From contig JAKSZP010000005.1 of assembly GCA_022478985.1 (NCBI GenBank), positions 372,001 through 436,000 on the forward strand: a stretch of DNA of 64,000 nt. The letters are read 5' to 3'. Origin of the DNA: Massospora cicadina. Lineage: Eukaryota; Entomophthoromycota; Entomophthoromycetes; Entomophthorales; Entomophthoraceae. The translations under genes were made by a program, and so were the position numbers. Positions 43,937 to 54,984 of the stretch are shown here, in pieces. Every line of letters starts with the position of its first letter. Within the stretch, counting starts at the first letter, position 1. The notes beneath the pieces were generated by a model. It searched no databases and was not told the DNA's origin. It was given only the letters and a program-made list of their open reading frames with translations.

Positions 43937-44902
43937 TCAGTGGCAACCAGGCAATGTCTGCTCAAACATGAGGTCTTGCACAGGGTGTCCAGACCAGGGC
44001 TGAGCATGGAGGAGCGCGCGGGCCTTTGGCCAAAATGCGGTGACACCTGAACAGGTGAAAAAACGATGGAGGTGGGAGTCAATAGGCTCCGCACAATGGG
44101 GGCAGCTTTGATGCTGGAAGGTAGGGCCAGTCCAGTCCCCTGTCCTGTATGAACAGTGGAGCACCCTCCATAAGGTGTTGGACGCCTTTGCTGACAGGAT
44201 GGGGTGATAGATGTCCTTCCACAATTCCTTAAGGTCAAATCTCACGGAGGGAGGGAGGAGCTCAAGGAGTCTTGGGCGGATGGGAGGACGATCTTGGGGG
44301 TTGAGGCGAGTTGTAACAACTTGTCCATTGTGCACAATTGCATGGCGACGGGGGCTGAGGCCAGGGCCTTCCATTCTGTATGGGAAGGCATGGTGGAACC
44401 GCGCGCCTACTCGTTTCAGAGCAAATAGAGCCTGGTTCCAGTAGGGGGATGAGGATGGTTTCAGGCAATGGCCTGGGTGGTTTGTGAGCCACTCCCCTAA
44501 TGAGGTCAGAGATGCTCTAGGAAGACCCAGAGCTGCTGACACTGACTGGCGAAGGGTGGGCGCCCATTGGGGCATGGGGGTCGTGTCCCAGCAGACAATC
44601 GGCCATAGGAACTTCAGGAAGATTGTGGTGGCGTGGGATCGCGTGTCCAGAAGCCCTAGGCCCCCTTCATTGCAGGGTTGAGCAATGGTTGAGAGGGCCA
44701 TCGGTGGATGGTTTGAGCCCCAGATCCAACAGCGGAGGAGTACATTGAGCTGCATATAAAAGGCATCTGTGAATGGGCAGACGTGCGCTAGGAACCAGAC
44801 TTTGGAGAGGAGGAACACATTGGCCATCAGAGCTCGAACCTGGGGTGTGATGTGCCACTGATTCCAGCTGGCAATCCTGGAGTTAACTGCTGCAAGGAGC
44901 AA
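43937..44902 (-). pseudogene. LINE-A ORF2, C-terminal domain with zf-RVT finger
   Basis: This is the longest clean frame after RT (321 codons). It has the post-RT I-A-S-W-N-Q-W segment and L-L-R-C-W-I-W-G-S. Near residues 243-290 it has L-W-R-V-L-H-C-S-Y-R-T-G-D-W, then C-P-H-C and H-L-H-R-F-F-T-C-S-G, a C-x2-C...H-x3-H...C arrangement seen in zf-RVT domains of fungal, oomycete and plant LINEs. It follows RT as expected. Antisense open frames over the same bases are shadows. Confidence 0.85.
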
Positions 44903-45315
44903 GTCCTCATTGTCTTTTAGCGCAACTCCTTATTGGTTGGTGAGAACGCCCGGGTGACGGAAGGTACTGCGCACAGGTTCAATACCAAATGGTGGGGGGA
45001 AGGTGGGGGAGCCAACCTGTACAACTGTTGTCTTGGAGGTGTTGACCATGGCGTTGGACGCCTTGGTGTACCTCTCAATGGTCACAGCAGCGAGGGCAAC
45101 ATCCCCTAGGGTAGCCAAATGCAATGGCGGTGTCATCTGCAAATGCCATGGTGCGGGTGGGGGCTTTACCTGGGACCAGAATCCCTGTTAGCTTGTCCTG
45201 TAAGGAGGCCAAGAGGGGGTCAAGGGTGATGTTAACAAGATAGGGCTCAGGGGGTCCCCTTTCCGGAGACCTTGTCCAGCTGGTACTGCCACTGTAAAAC
45301 CCATTGGCGCCAGGA
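44903..45315 (-). pseudogene. LINE-A ORF2, RT motifs B to D, frameshifted
   Basis: The catalytic box A-F-A-D-D-T-A-I-A-F is intact at 45125-45150. Just after it the good frame shifts to the piece ending at 44930 (V-T-I-E-R-Y-T-K-A-S-N-A-M-V-N, the thumb). The Q-G-D-P-L type block near 45250 is in yet another frame. At least two indels separate these pieces, although the active-site residues survive. Confidence 0.8.
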
Positions 45316-46215
45316 CTATGGTGTGGAGCTGGTCATAGAGCGCTGATATCCAGCGCCTAGCTTTGGGGGGAGATGGAAGCGGGCCAGGGAAGCATCAATA
45401 TACTTCCAGGCCACCCGATCATATGCTTTCTCCATATCCAGGAGAGCCACAAAGCCATTCACCTTATGAGAGTTAGCAGTCAAAGTCACGTGAAGGTCAT
45501 TATAGTTGTCCCATAACGACCTCCCCGGAATAAAACCGTGCTGGGATGGGGAGAGGCGAGGTGACACCCATTTGGTGATGCGGTTGGCCAGAAGCTTTGT
45601 GAAGAGCTTGTGGTCTGTGTTGATCAACGCTATGGGGCGCCAGTTCGCCAGGTTCTCACGGTCTGAATTCTTTTGAATGAGGGTCATGATTGAGCCTCTG
45701 GAGTCAGGGAGGACCTCGCCATTCACCAAGAGTGCAGCGAAGAGGTCGCGGAGGGTTCTGGCTATCACCGCAGGTTCCAGAAGGTACACCTCAAAGAGTA
45801 TTCCGTCTGGGCCTGGGGCTTTAAGCCGTGGGGATTTCAGAAGAGTTTCCATCACCTCCTGGATGGAAATAGGCGCCAGTAGAGACTTATCAGCCCGTGG
45901 GTCAATGGGCGGCTCTGGAGCCCGCCACAGGAAGTCTTGGATGTCCGACAGGTCCACCTGGGTGGCATGGAAGAGGCTGGAGTAGAAGCGGTGTAGTTCC
46001 TGCGTGATTTTCTCCTTATCCGAAGTGGTTGTAGTGCCAATCTTTAGTGCAGTAATATCCTGCGCTGTTGACCGGGCTTTCTGTTTCTGAAAGAAGAAGC
46101 GGGTGGGGCGTTCCCATTGAGCATAGTAACACGATGTTGTAAAGTTTGCTGCCCATTCTTCCTGCAGTGTGAACTCCAAGTGGAGTGCTTCCTGCGCCGC
46201 TTCCCAGTCTTCCAA
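45316..46215 (-). pseudogene. LINE-A ORF2, reverse transcriptase first part
   Basis: The 299-residue frame holds K-A-P-G-P-D-G-I near residue 132, L-A-N-W-R-P-I-A-L-I-N-T near 187, S-P-S-Q-H-G-F-I-P-G-R-S near 221, and motif A with L-L-D-M-E-K-A-Y-D-R-V near 258 (catalytic Asp present). It is in frame with the endonuclease upstream, apart from the TGA at 46246. It leaves frame near 45330. Motifs B to D continue in other frames. Confidence 0.9.
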
Positions 46216-46245
46216 CCATCTGGGAGAGGGCGAAGGCTGGCAGTT

Positions 46246-46968
46246 TCACTCCAGATGTCTGATTCTGGCTTCCGCCCTTTTGACTCTGGCGCGAGCTGCG
46301 GTCATCTGGGCTTTGGCACAGTTATAAGCAACGCGGGTGATGCCCTCCTTGGTCACCGCCCATCTAGCCTTGTGGTCAAACAGGTGGGGTGAGGGGGAGG
46401 TGAGAGTCTCCCGGATGGTCATATACAGCTTCTCCTTAGTGAAGGGGTTGTTGAGAAGAGCTGGAGCAACCCTAAGCCAGAACCTACGCGATGGTCTAAG
46501 TGTGGTGATGAGGACAACGGTGAGTGACCTGTGATTACTCAGATGGTTATCACGAGAGATGGGAGAGGAGATGCGGCCAATTAGCAGGGGGCCAATCAGT
46601 GCCATATCTATGCGTGACGCTGACTGGAAAGCTCCTCCATCATACTGGATCATAGTCATGCAACTTAGGCCAGACGCGGAGGGTGGAAGCGCATCTATAA
46701 AGCCACTCAGGCGAAGGAAATCCTGGAGGCGACTTGATCCAGGGCGTTCCTTTGCTGCAGGGGGGTAAGAGTCATGGACGCGACTTATGGTTGTGTTGAA
46801 ATCTCCTAAGAGGACTGTATTCCGTGGGAGATTGAGTTGGATGAGCTCTTCCAAGAGCCGATTTTTCTCCTGACCTGCATTAGGCAGGTAGATGCTTGCA
46901 GAGAAGAAAAAGAGAGTCAGGAGTGGTGAATTTGGCACAGTATGACACACACAGATATTGTGAAAAAG

Positions 46969-47019
<51 letters not shown>

Positions 47020-47238
47020 TGGTTTGTCCAGAGAGAGAGAGTTGCCTCCAAACTGTTCATTCCATGCAGATTGTTCGTGGGGGAGGATATGGGGCTCCTG
47101 GACAGCAGCGAAGTCAATTTGTGCTGACCTGAAGTTGTGGAGGAGGCGGGCTCTCCACTTAAAGTCCCGCAACCCATTGCGTTGATGGATTGCAGGGCCA
47201 GGGTGCTTCCATGGGGACTCATAGCTGTTCCCCTCCAT
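46246..47238 (-). pseudogene. LINE-A ORF2, apurinic-type endonuclease domain
   Basis: The 330-codon frame carries the endonuclease landmarks in order: A-V-Q-E-P-H (Glu, near residue 46), Y-L-P-N-A-G (near 118), L-L-G-D-F-N-T-T (near 142), S-R-I-D-M-A-L (near 207) and S-N-H-R-S-L-T (near 232; usually S-D-H). The domain nicks target DNA to prime reverse transcription. The S-D-H aspartate is Asn and a (CA)n tract fills the segment at residues 74-91. The frame ends at a TGA (46248-46246), and the same frame reopens into RT 30 bases on. So one nonsense codon separates the two domains. Confidence 0.88.
46971..47015 (+). repeat. (CA)n microsatellite, 45 bp, inside the endonuclease
   Basis: About 22 perfect CA units lie within the LINE-A endonuclease frame, where they read as alternating Val and Cys on the minus strand. 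The tract stays open in all frames, so it hides any indel. It is followed on the plus strand by a short GA run at 47031-47041. Confidence 0.97.
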
Positions 47239-47435
47239 GTCTTGGGGGGTTGCCAGCGCTTAAACCTGCTGCTGTGAGGCAACTAGTTTTGAGTCCTTTA
47301 GTTTGACTATTAGCTGCAATCCGTGAGGAGCGTCAAGGGTTCTGAGGGGAAGGAGAGGGTGGGGGGGCGGAGGACCCAGTAAGCCAGCCTAGGATGCTGC
47401 CCCCGCTCCGTTGCAGGGGAAGGACCTGAGGGTGC

Positions 47436-49981
47436 TCAATGGCGACCTCCGCGGTGTCCCCATTTGATGAGTCTGAGTCCATATTCACTTCCTCCAACAC
47501 TGCAAAGGATCCGCGAAATAATGGACTGTGGGGTTAGGGTAGGACTCTTTGAGGTGGCACTTCTACCGCAGGGCGCGTATTGCCAGTCCATGCTGGTGGG
47601 CATAGCTCCATTGGGAGCTGAGTATTGATGCGATAAATCGCTGGTGGAGGTTGGTGGGGGTGCCGCAGAGCCCTGAGTGGGGGTGGCTGACGAGGGGCAC
47701 CCTGTGGGAGATGCCTTGCGCTTGGTGAGAGAGGGAGTTGACTCTGGGAGATTGAAGAGAGTGCCCACTGGAAGGGGGGCATGAGCGTGAAGGTATCCCA
47801 TACCAATAGTGGGGTTAGCTGTTTCAACTGCTAGGCGTAAGGCCTCAGGGGACAGGTCTTGAACGGGAACCCATTGTGTGGGTTGTGGAATTGTTGCTGC
47901 GGCCACGTGGGATCGTTTTTGGCCTGGTTTAGGCCCCTGGGTGGTGGCTAAGAGGGCTTTTTTTCGAGCTGTGCAGCCACTATACAGGGGGTCAAAGGGC
48001 GTTACACCATGAACACCGGGGGCGCGCCTGATCAGGGTCAACAAAAAGATCTCGGGAATGCCCCAACTACTGCCACACAAGGAATAACCTCAATGTTTTG
48101 TGATACAGTGGGGGAGGGGATGAATGACGCCCTAGCAGTGTGAGCTCTTTGAGTGGGAGCATAGTAAGAGGGGACGCTAAAGTCCACTGAAAGAACAGAC
48201 CTAATCTCTATTAAACCAATATGGAGTGCCAGTATAAGAGACTCAGGATCAACAGTCGTTGGTAGGTTGGAAAACATAAACCCATGAAATTTTCTCCAGG
48301 TGAGAGCATGTGCGGGAGATGTGAAGAGTTCCACGTGGAATAATGACCTGGAGGGTGGCAGCATGGTCAGCAAGGGCAGCTTCAGTGAAGCCCACATCGA
48401 TGTAGTGGCCCTCCACTGATTCATGGATGGTGGTGTTAATTGGGAATGTCTCCGCGATCGCTGCAAAGTATGAGAAGTAATCCTCCATATAAATTCAACA
48501 GGGTTATGCCCATAATAAAGGCGAATTGCATGGGAGAGGGTTGAGCGAGGTAGAGATTTTTGCGCTCTAGTTTCGGCCCATTTTTTCTTAACATCAGCAA
48601 TAAACGCCACTTCACGGGGATCAGCTTTGGGTAGCGTTGGTGCCAGAGGTTTTTGCCACGCCCCAGTGGCTCCTTTGGTACGTTTGTGTTTGCTTTGGGC
48701 TGCAATCGCGGGTTGAGTGTGAGCTGGTGGTTTGGACAAGTTTGCGGAGTTCCCTTGTTGCTGGAATGTTACAGCAGTTGCTGGCATCATATTGAATTGA
48801 GGGGCGGATTGTTGGGCCTCGCTAAATTGGGGATGCTCATCCAGATTGGAATTAACTCCAGCCAATTGGGAGAAGGGCGATGTTTAAAACCATCCCAATC
48901 TATTTGGGTAAATTCAGCCCGAGTATTTGCTGTGATTTCGTGGGCAAAACTCACTGGCTTATTGGTGAATTGATCATTTTCAGCATATGGAGATAAAGTG
49001 CTGACTTGAGAAGTGCCGATTATGGGGTTTAAATGGGACGGCTTAGATTGGAACTGGTGTGAAGTTACAAAATCTGGACCATTTGAATCCCAATTGGGAA
49101 GAGTAGATTGTCCCAATTTGGTGCTTAGTGAACCAGAATGTGCAGCTAATCCAACCTTACATCCGAGGGTTTGGGGGCCAGGTAATTGTTGGGCCTCGCT
49201 AAATTGGGGAGGCCCATCCAGATTGGAATTAACTGCAGCCAATTGGGAGGAGGGCGATGTTTCATCACCATCCCATTCTATTTGGGTAAATTTAGCCCAA
49301 GTATTTGCTGTGATTTCGTGGGCAAAACTCACTGTCTGATTGGTGAATTGGTCGTTTTCAGCATATGGAGATAAAGTGCCGACTTGGGAAGTGCCAATTA
49401 TGGGGTTTAAATGGGACGGGTGAGATTGGAACTTAGTGTGAAGTTCTAAAATCCGAACCATTTGAATCCCCATTGGGAAAAGTAGATTGTCCCAATTTGG
49501 TGCTTAGTGAACCAGAATGTGCGGCTAATCCAACCTTACATCTGAGGGTTTGGGGGCCAGGTAGCTGGGTATCGCCCCTCATGGGGAGCCAGAAACACGG
49601 CGTCAGCAATAATAGATGGGGCTGAATTAGCTGACACAATGGGGGAGGTGAATGCCTGGATGGGCTGAGTTGCATTCAACTGAGCAGACGCCATTAAAAC
49701 AGCTTGGGTGATGGCCTCCTTGGTTGGAGGGGGCCCAGCGGGTTGGTGGGAGGTAGCGCACACAGAGCTGTTGGGCGTGCAGGTTGCAGAAGTGGGATCA
49801 GGTGAACTGGCGCTAGTTGAAGTAGCTCTAGGTTGGGGGGTGGTGCCTGCTTTCATGGCCACTGCTTGAGAGCGGGCGATTCTGGTTGACCCTGAGGTGG
49901 GTAACCGGGGGTTGCTTCGTTTGGGGTGGTGCTGGCTCGTTTGGAAGAGCCTGCAGGCTCTTTTGCGGGGTTTCCTGCCAT
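47436..49981 (-). pseudogene. LINE-A ORF1, frameshifted and with internal duplication
   Basis: An ATG at 49981-49979 starts a 42-codon frame (M-A-G-N-P-A-K-E-P-A-G-S-S-K) that ends early. The next frame (49862-49536) picks up 20 codons upstream of its own ATG, which points to a one-base loss in a C run near 49902. Later pieces are 49473-48787, 48865-48038 and 48080-47436. The text is rich in Ser, Thr, Pro and Gln, and I see no CCHC knuckle. ORF1 products of LINEs bind the element RNA. A duplication of about 377 bp breaks the frame. Confidence 0.7.
48814..49568 (-). repeat. Two tandem copies of about 377 bp inside LINE-A ORF1
   Basis: GGGCCTCGCTAAATTGGGG occurs at 48814 and 49191, and GGGGGCCAGGTA at 49173 and 49552. 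The two copies are roughly 93% alike, with small indels. The period is not a multiple of three. Each copy encodes the same S-H-L-N-P-I-I-G-T-S-Q-V and S-F-A-H-E-I-T-A-N-T blocks, the first in two frames, the second in one. Confidence 0.9.
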
Positions 49982-50088
49982 ATTTGCTAATAGCTTTTGT
50001 TAATCTATTTAGTGGAGCTAAATTTCAAGGCTGAATTGATTTTCGAAATGTGATGCTTAGCAGAAAGAGAATACCTCAATAACATCCT

Positions 50089-51190
50089 GTCTGGCTGAAA
50101 GTGCCTCCATTTATTCAGACATCTTCGTAATTCTGTCATCATAAAGAAATGTTCTATTATCTATATTAGTTTTTTCATAGAATAAAAAAAAACAAAAGTT
50201 CTCAGCTTTGCATAATTGACCATACAATACCAACTGACCTTACTTCTGAAATGTCCAAATTCTCTTTCTAACCAAAGGTATTTGTACTAGAGCTCCAAAC
50301 CTTTTAAATTGAAGAAAGTTTGGAACAAACATAATCTCCTATGCAAGTAAAGTTTAATTCAGTCCTTGGTGGTTATTTCATGCGGTATAACTCTGCTGTA
50401 AGAGGTTCTCTGTAGTAGAGGCTATGTAATTAGTGAGTTTTGAGATTAATGTAAAGGTTAGTGGTGTTGTATTTCCACTAACTCAAATTCTGGACTGTTT
50501 AGCACCTGCGTTGCTATCTTTTGTAAAATTTTTCATTAAGGTGACCTACAAGTTCATCATTTGGCCATGAGCACCATCAGCAGCAGCATATCGTGATTGG
50601 CAATAATTACTTTTAGTACTTCACAGAACTTAAATAAAGATTTTAAAACAAGCTAAATTGGGAAAATTGTTTTCCTGATAGACTTGGTGAATGTGCAAAA
50701 GCTTAAAATTTGTTGAAGCAAAAATTTCTATGGGCGTGCTAAATGGATGGTCACATAAAGCTACCCTAGTATTTGCTTTATAGGTCTGATTCTCCTAATG
50801 TCTTTGGCTCAAGGCGGACATAGTTGCCTCCCTGTATTTTTGATAGATTTAATCTTTCAGGGATTGGTCTTTTGAATAATAGAAGAGACCAAAGCTAGGG
50901 TTAATTGACATGATCCAAGATGATATCCTTGGAAAATGATGTCTAACATTTCCTTAACTTTGGCTTGTATAAACTTAGCCAAGTTAGGTGGTGCAGCTGG
51001 TCCTGTTGTGACTGGAATTTCTAAAAAAAATTTGATCCCCTCCTCGTTGTCAGATCAATCAGATGAAAAGTGTTTATATAGTGCACATAAAAGTTTGCAT
51101 CTTGTTGTCACTGTACGTTTTAGAAAAATATTAGGGTTGATATTGATGTCCACACTATATAGTGTATCAAGTTTTTAGTGAGAACTAAAA
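50089..51190 (-). pseudogene. gypsy-6 gag remainder and unassigned stretch
   Basis: Across the LINE-A site the minus strand gives M-T-E-L-R-R-C-L-N-K-W-R running on into 43615, so gag continues here. At 50409-50427 the plus strand reads 'gttctctgtagtagaggct', a weak match to the PBS of gypsy-1, which would end gypsy-6 near 50430. From there to 51190 nothing is recognised. The 80-codon frame at 50936 has no domain. Confidence 0.4.
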
Positions 51191-52271
51191 TGTTAATTTT
51201 TAGCTTATGGTGAAAGATAAAACACTTAAAAAGGAGAAATCAAAAATTGTAGACTCTCTTTATGAAAATATTCCTGCTCATTATATATAGGAAATATTAA
51301 CTCTGATGAGCTTGAAAAAGGCCAAGTAACTCTAGTATGCTTACCATTCTTAAGTCTACTGGCTATATAAGGAAATGAGACCTTCTGCCTTTTTAACAAT
51401 AGGTTTCCTCCTATACAAACGAGACAACTTATTTTGAAGGCTAATAAGCTAAGTATTTCTCTAGGGGAGGTATGGGCACCTGTACACTACCTAATAACTT
51501 ATGATAACCTTAATGAAACAGATATTCATGTAAAATTGAAAACAAATAAAACTTTTATCAGTCCTCCAGGCGCCAATATTTTATACTTCTTGGGCATCTC
51601 CATTCCATACTCATCTATTAGATGAGTTCATTTATACCATGTCAATCCTTTTCTGGTCATGGCATTGGCTATTATAACTTCCTCAAGTCAATTTGCCCTT
51701 GAATCAACTTAATAGCAATTTTACTCTCATAATTAATAAAATTTGGGTGCGATAGTGGCATTTAGTCAACGCTTGATTTTCCCAAAACCAGCCAACCAGA
51801 GCTTCATAATACTTCAGATGAATAACAATTAATGGGGAATAAGGTAGATATAAAATCTATTTAAAATACCCCTAATTGAGACGTTGGCTGGGCTTTCATA
51901 TTACTAAATTTACCCTATTTGGACTATTCATGTCTAAGTGCATCAATTGTTAATAAATATGATCAACACCACGTTTTTATCTCAATGCATCAAGGTTGAG
52001 TACTGATTTAAAATGTGCAAAAAAGTTAACGCATAAAGGACATTTTCATTAAATTGACCTCATAATTGGTCACAATTCTTTATATCATAGCTTATATAGT
52101 ATTGTTAATTAATAATTGTGCGAGCTAATTGAGGCGGTTTTGAGGAGAATTGATATATCAGATTATTTCTATAATTAGGGAAGGATCAAGAGTTCCATCA
52201 ATATAAGTAATCTATCAACCTTGATGGGGTTCTCAAAGGATTCACTACTTGAGTAACCACCAAAATCTAAC
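51191..52271. repeat. 1.1 kb dispersed repeat, copy 2 (LTR-like)
   Basis: Aligned to copy 1 at 35486-36585. It starts TGTTAATT and ends AATCTAAC(A), a possible TGTTA/TAACA pair. It lies between gag-like stretches, as copy 1 does. No target-site duplication is evident. It is less eroded at its start than copy 1. Confidence 0.65.
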
Positions 52272-52274
52272 AAA

Positions 52275-53229
52275 TGGTTCTTAAAGTTCTGGTGTCTTGA
52301 CTCCATACTGTAAAAGTCTTTAATATCAGTCAGGCTCCTTAGTGGAACTTAAAAACTCAGATGGTTTCACGACAATAATAATATGAACCATTAATTGCAG
52401 ATGCAATTTCATTGAACTGATCAAGATGGTTTTTGTGCCAACAAGGTCTAAGGCTCCAGTTGTAAAGCGTTGTGCCATGAGGTAAAACTGGTTTGAGTCA
52501 TCAATTTTATGACTCCTTCATTCTCATGGTGAAGAACTCTTGCTTCATAGTTCTCACGTCCTGTGCACTTCTAAACTCAGCAAAAATAATATTTTAACTT
52601 CACCCCATGTATGATGGGGCAAAGTGTAGCTCCAAGCACCTAGTGTACTTCTCAGCTCATATATCCTTCTACATGGCAAGCTTTCTGCTTGTCAATAGCT
52701 CCGCCCAAGCTAATTTTATAAAATTGAAATTACCTGGCTATAGTCCCCTGCCAGGGTTGAACTTTCTATTAAAATAAAGGTGAAGATTATTGATCTTCTT
52801 TAGATTCACACTGAAATGTAGTATCAACATTACTAGTGGGTGTTGATTTTAATAGTGCGTCCTTCAAATTAGGTAACAATCTGAGAGGTGATAAACATCA
52901 TACTTGTATGATGTCCATCTCCTGCTTAAGCAATCCAAATTATTAACATGGCTTTCTCAGATTGATAATAAGTGATTCTGAACTTTGACTGTTTTGTTGT
53001 TCTCACACTCCATGAAATCCACTTATTTCTCACTTGAGTTATAATTAACACCCCAGTTCTTTACTGTGCCAGTAACGCTCCAAATCTTCTTAATTCCTTA
53101 GTCTGAGCAGCTATATGCATTCTCAATGCATTGTTTGTTGGTAAATAACCTTCATGGTTAAATCTTATGGAAATTATCATGGTACACTTCTATGGTAATA
53201 TTGTAGAAATCTCCACAATCACTTAATAG
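52275..53229 (-). pseudogene. gypsy-7 gag remnant
   Basis: It lies directly inside the PBS at 53230-53248. Parts such as 52580-52700 run parallel to gypsy-1 gag at 4230-4360. No open frame exceeds 60 codons and no knuckle is left. It belongs with the LTR at 53254-54351. Confidence 0.5.
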
Positions 53230-53248
53230 TACCCTGTAGTGGGGACCA
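53230..53248 (-). other. gypsy-7 primer-binding site candidate, mutated
   Basis: The minus strand reads TGGTCCCCACTACAGGGTA, 15 of 19 bases equal to the gypsy-1/2 site. It lies five bases from the LTR end. Confidence 0.6.
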
Positions 53249-53253
53249 GCTAT

Positions 53254-54351
53254 TGTCATATTGGCCCACTTTCTCATGGGGTGATGTTGTTTGGGGGGAG
53301 CCACTAACAATTAAATTATTTTTTTGTTCACGGGGTTTTTTTAGGTAATTGTAGGGTCTAATCCTTGTATAAATATAGCTTTTTATAGTTTCAAGAGTGT
53401 CCAACCATATTGAAGCTTTATAATTCAACATATAAGGCGCTACTCAAGAGCACAACAGAACTCTCTCAACCTCTTAAGACAGCTGAAAGGCTAAGTCCAA
53501 ACCGTATAACAATATAAATGTATCTGGCATTATTAGCAATTAATAAATTGATAATGATAGAGGCGGATTCTGTTAAAGACTGTATCTTATTGATATGACC
53601 CTAAATGTATTTATAGTATCTGGAATAGGGGTGTTCAAAGTAAGGAGTATTTTATAACATCAAGTTTTTCTTAATAAAGCAATTATGCATTTGTTGCTTG
53701 GTTTCAGGCTTATCAGAGTTCATTTATTTTGATCCTCTGGGATTTTCTGAGCTTCAATATTAGAATTTATGGATCTTCAGCATACTTGTGACCATGTGGC
53801 TGATGCTCTAATTTCTCCTAGTGTTTAAGTGACCCTTATGATGTTTGCTGAGTGGATACATCCTTAGCTTTAATTGTAGGAGCTTACAAAAGCAATACAA
53901 TTTTCATTTGGAAATATTGGTGTTGTTCAGCTTCATAAAGATGGTAACTTTCTTCAAATGAATTTTTGGCAATACTTGTCAATGACTTTGGAACCCAAGG
54001 TTATAAAAGTGGGTTCCTATGAGACGTCATCTCTGCCTTGTGTGCTTCGTCATCTAGACTGGTATTTATAATATCAGGCCTCTGACATCATGCTGACCAG
54101 CTGGTAAATTATTTTGGTGGCAGGAGGTATATAACGGCCTCCATTGACAGGAATTTAAGACATTTAAAGAATGTAAGAGAGGTTTTGGATTTACAAAGAT
54201 CATTTTTATAAGCTGACCATGTTAGGTTGGATTTGATCTTTATTCTAACCAGCTAGATTATTAGTACCAAAACTATTATTAAATTAAAAGTTTTTAGGGG
54301 TTTTCTTCCTTTGTTGAGGAATTTCCCCCTATAGTTGAGCATTTACCAACC
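53254..54351 (-). repeat. gypsy-7 5' LTR (gypsy-5 family)
   Basis: It matches 27351-28450 throughout, for example GAGGCGGAT near 53560, GGGGTGTTCAAAGTA near 53628, and CATCATGCTGACCAGCT near 54087. With a PBS on its left it is the 5' LTR of a minus-strand element. The open frame at 53219-53431 overlaps its edge and is not a gene. Confidence 0.7.
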
Positions 54352-54984
54352 GTAAGTATTTGTTTTCCAATTTTCGCCTATAGCACCTAAATCTCTTGAA
54401 AAACTACCTTAGCTTTGTTTTAATCTTGTAGTATGTTTTATTCATATTCTAGACGACATTTTCCTAAGTTTTTACCAGTAATTATAATTTTTTGAACAAA
54501 TATTAGCTCAAATTGCATTCACTGTCATCAAACAGAATTTATTATATTTTTATCTAATAAGATGACCCCTCAAACATGTGCAGTATCCATTTTATAAAAA
54601 GCAGTACTCTCTACAGTGGATTTTAGCCAAAGTTATATAAAGAATAAGAAGTCAATACCATGAGTGGAGGATCATTTAGTAGAGAGTGATGCTCATTCTA
54701 TGATGTGGGTGCGTAAAGAGCTTTTTGTAATCAAAGAATAAATTATGGTATTAGTAAATCTTCTAGAAAAATGTTGACAAAGTCTGTCAACTGACCAAGA
54801 CATTAAAAAACGCGCCTTGAAAACTGGGGTTGAAACCTGGTAGTTAAATGTAAAGATATGGGGTGAGAAAATTTCATCATGAGTATCCAGCTTAAAAAAG
54901 TACAAGTACTACCTTGAAAAAAATATGATACATCAACAAACCTCAAGGTATTGACTGCAATTACAAAAGAAATTTACTGGCATT
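54352..54984. other. AT-rich stretch, no gene seen
   Basis: It may hold the leader of the plus-strand gag that follows. A 70-codon minus frame at 54693-54905 has no domain. Confidence 0.35.

Larger units (their letters stand above)
43632..50072 (-). mobile_element. LINE-A: near full-length non-LTR retrotransposon
   Basis: The 6.44 kb element is flanked by ACCTCAATGACATCCT (43616-43631) and ACCTCAATAACATCCT (50073-50088), 15 of 16 equal. It is minus strand, with ORF1 (49981 to about 47436), ORF2 (endonuclease, RT, zf-RVT; 47238-43937), and a 3' end with AATAAAC, a C-run, CCATCTGGTACT and poly(A). It is GC-richer than its surroundings and is the least damaged element here. The duplication is direct proof of target-primed insertion into gypsy-6 gag. 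Confidence 0.92.

Noticed and set aside
43817..46534. Many plus-strand open frames of 60-100 codons opposite LINE-A ORF2
   Set aside because: They are antisense shadows of a GC-richer coding strand. They carry no domains, while the minus strand carries endonuclease, RT and finger motifs.
46896..47132. His-Thr repeat protein on the plus strand
   Set aside because: It is a translation of the (CA)n microsatellite and its edges.
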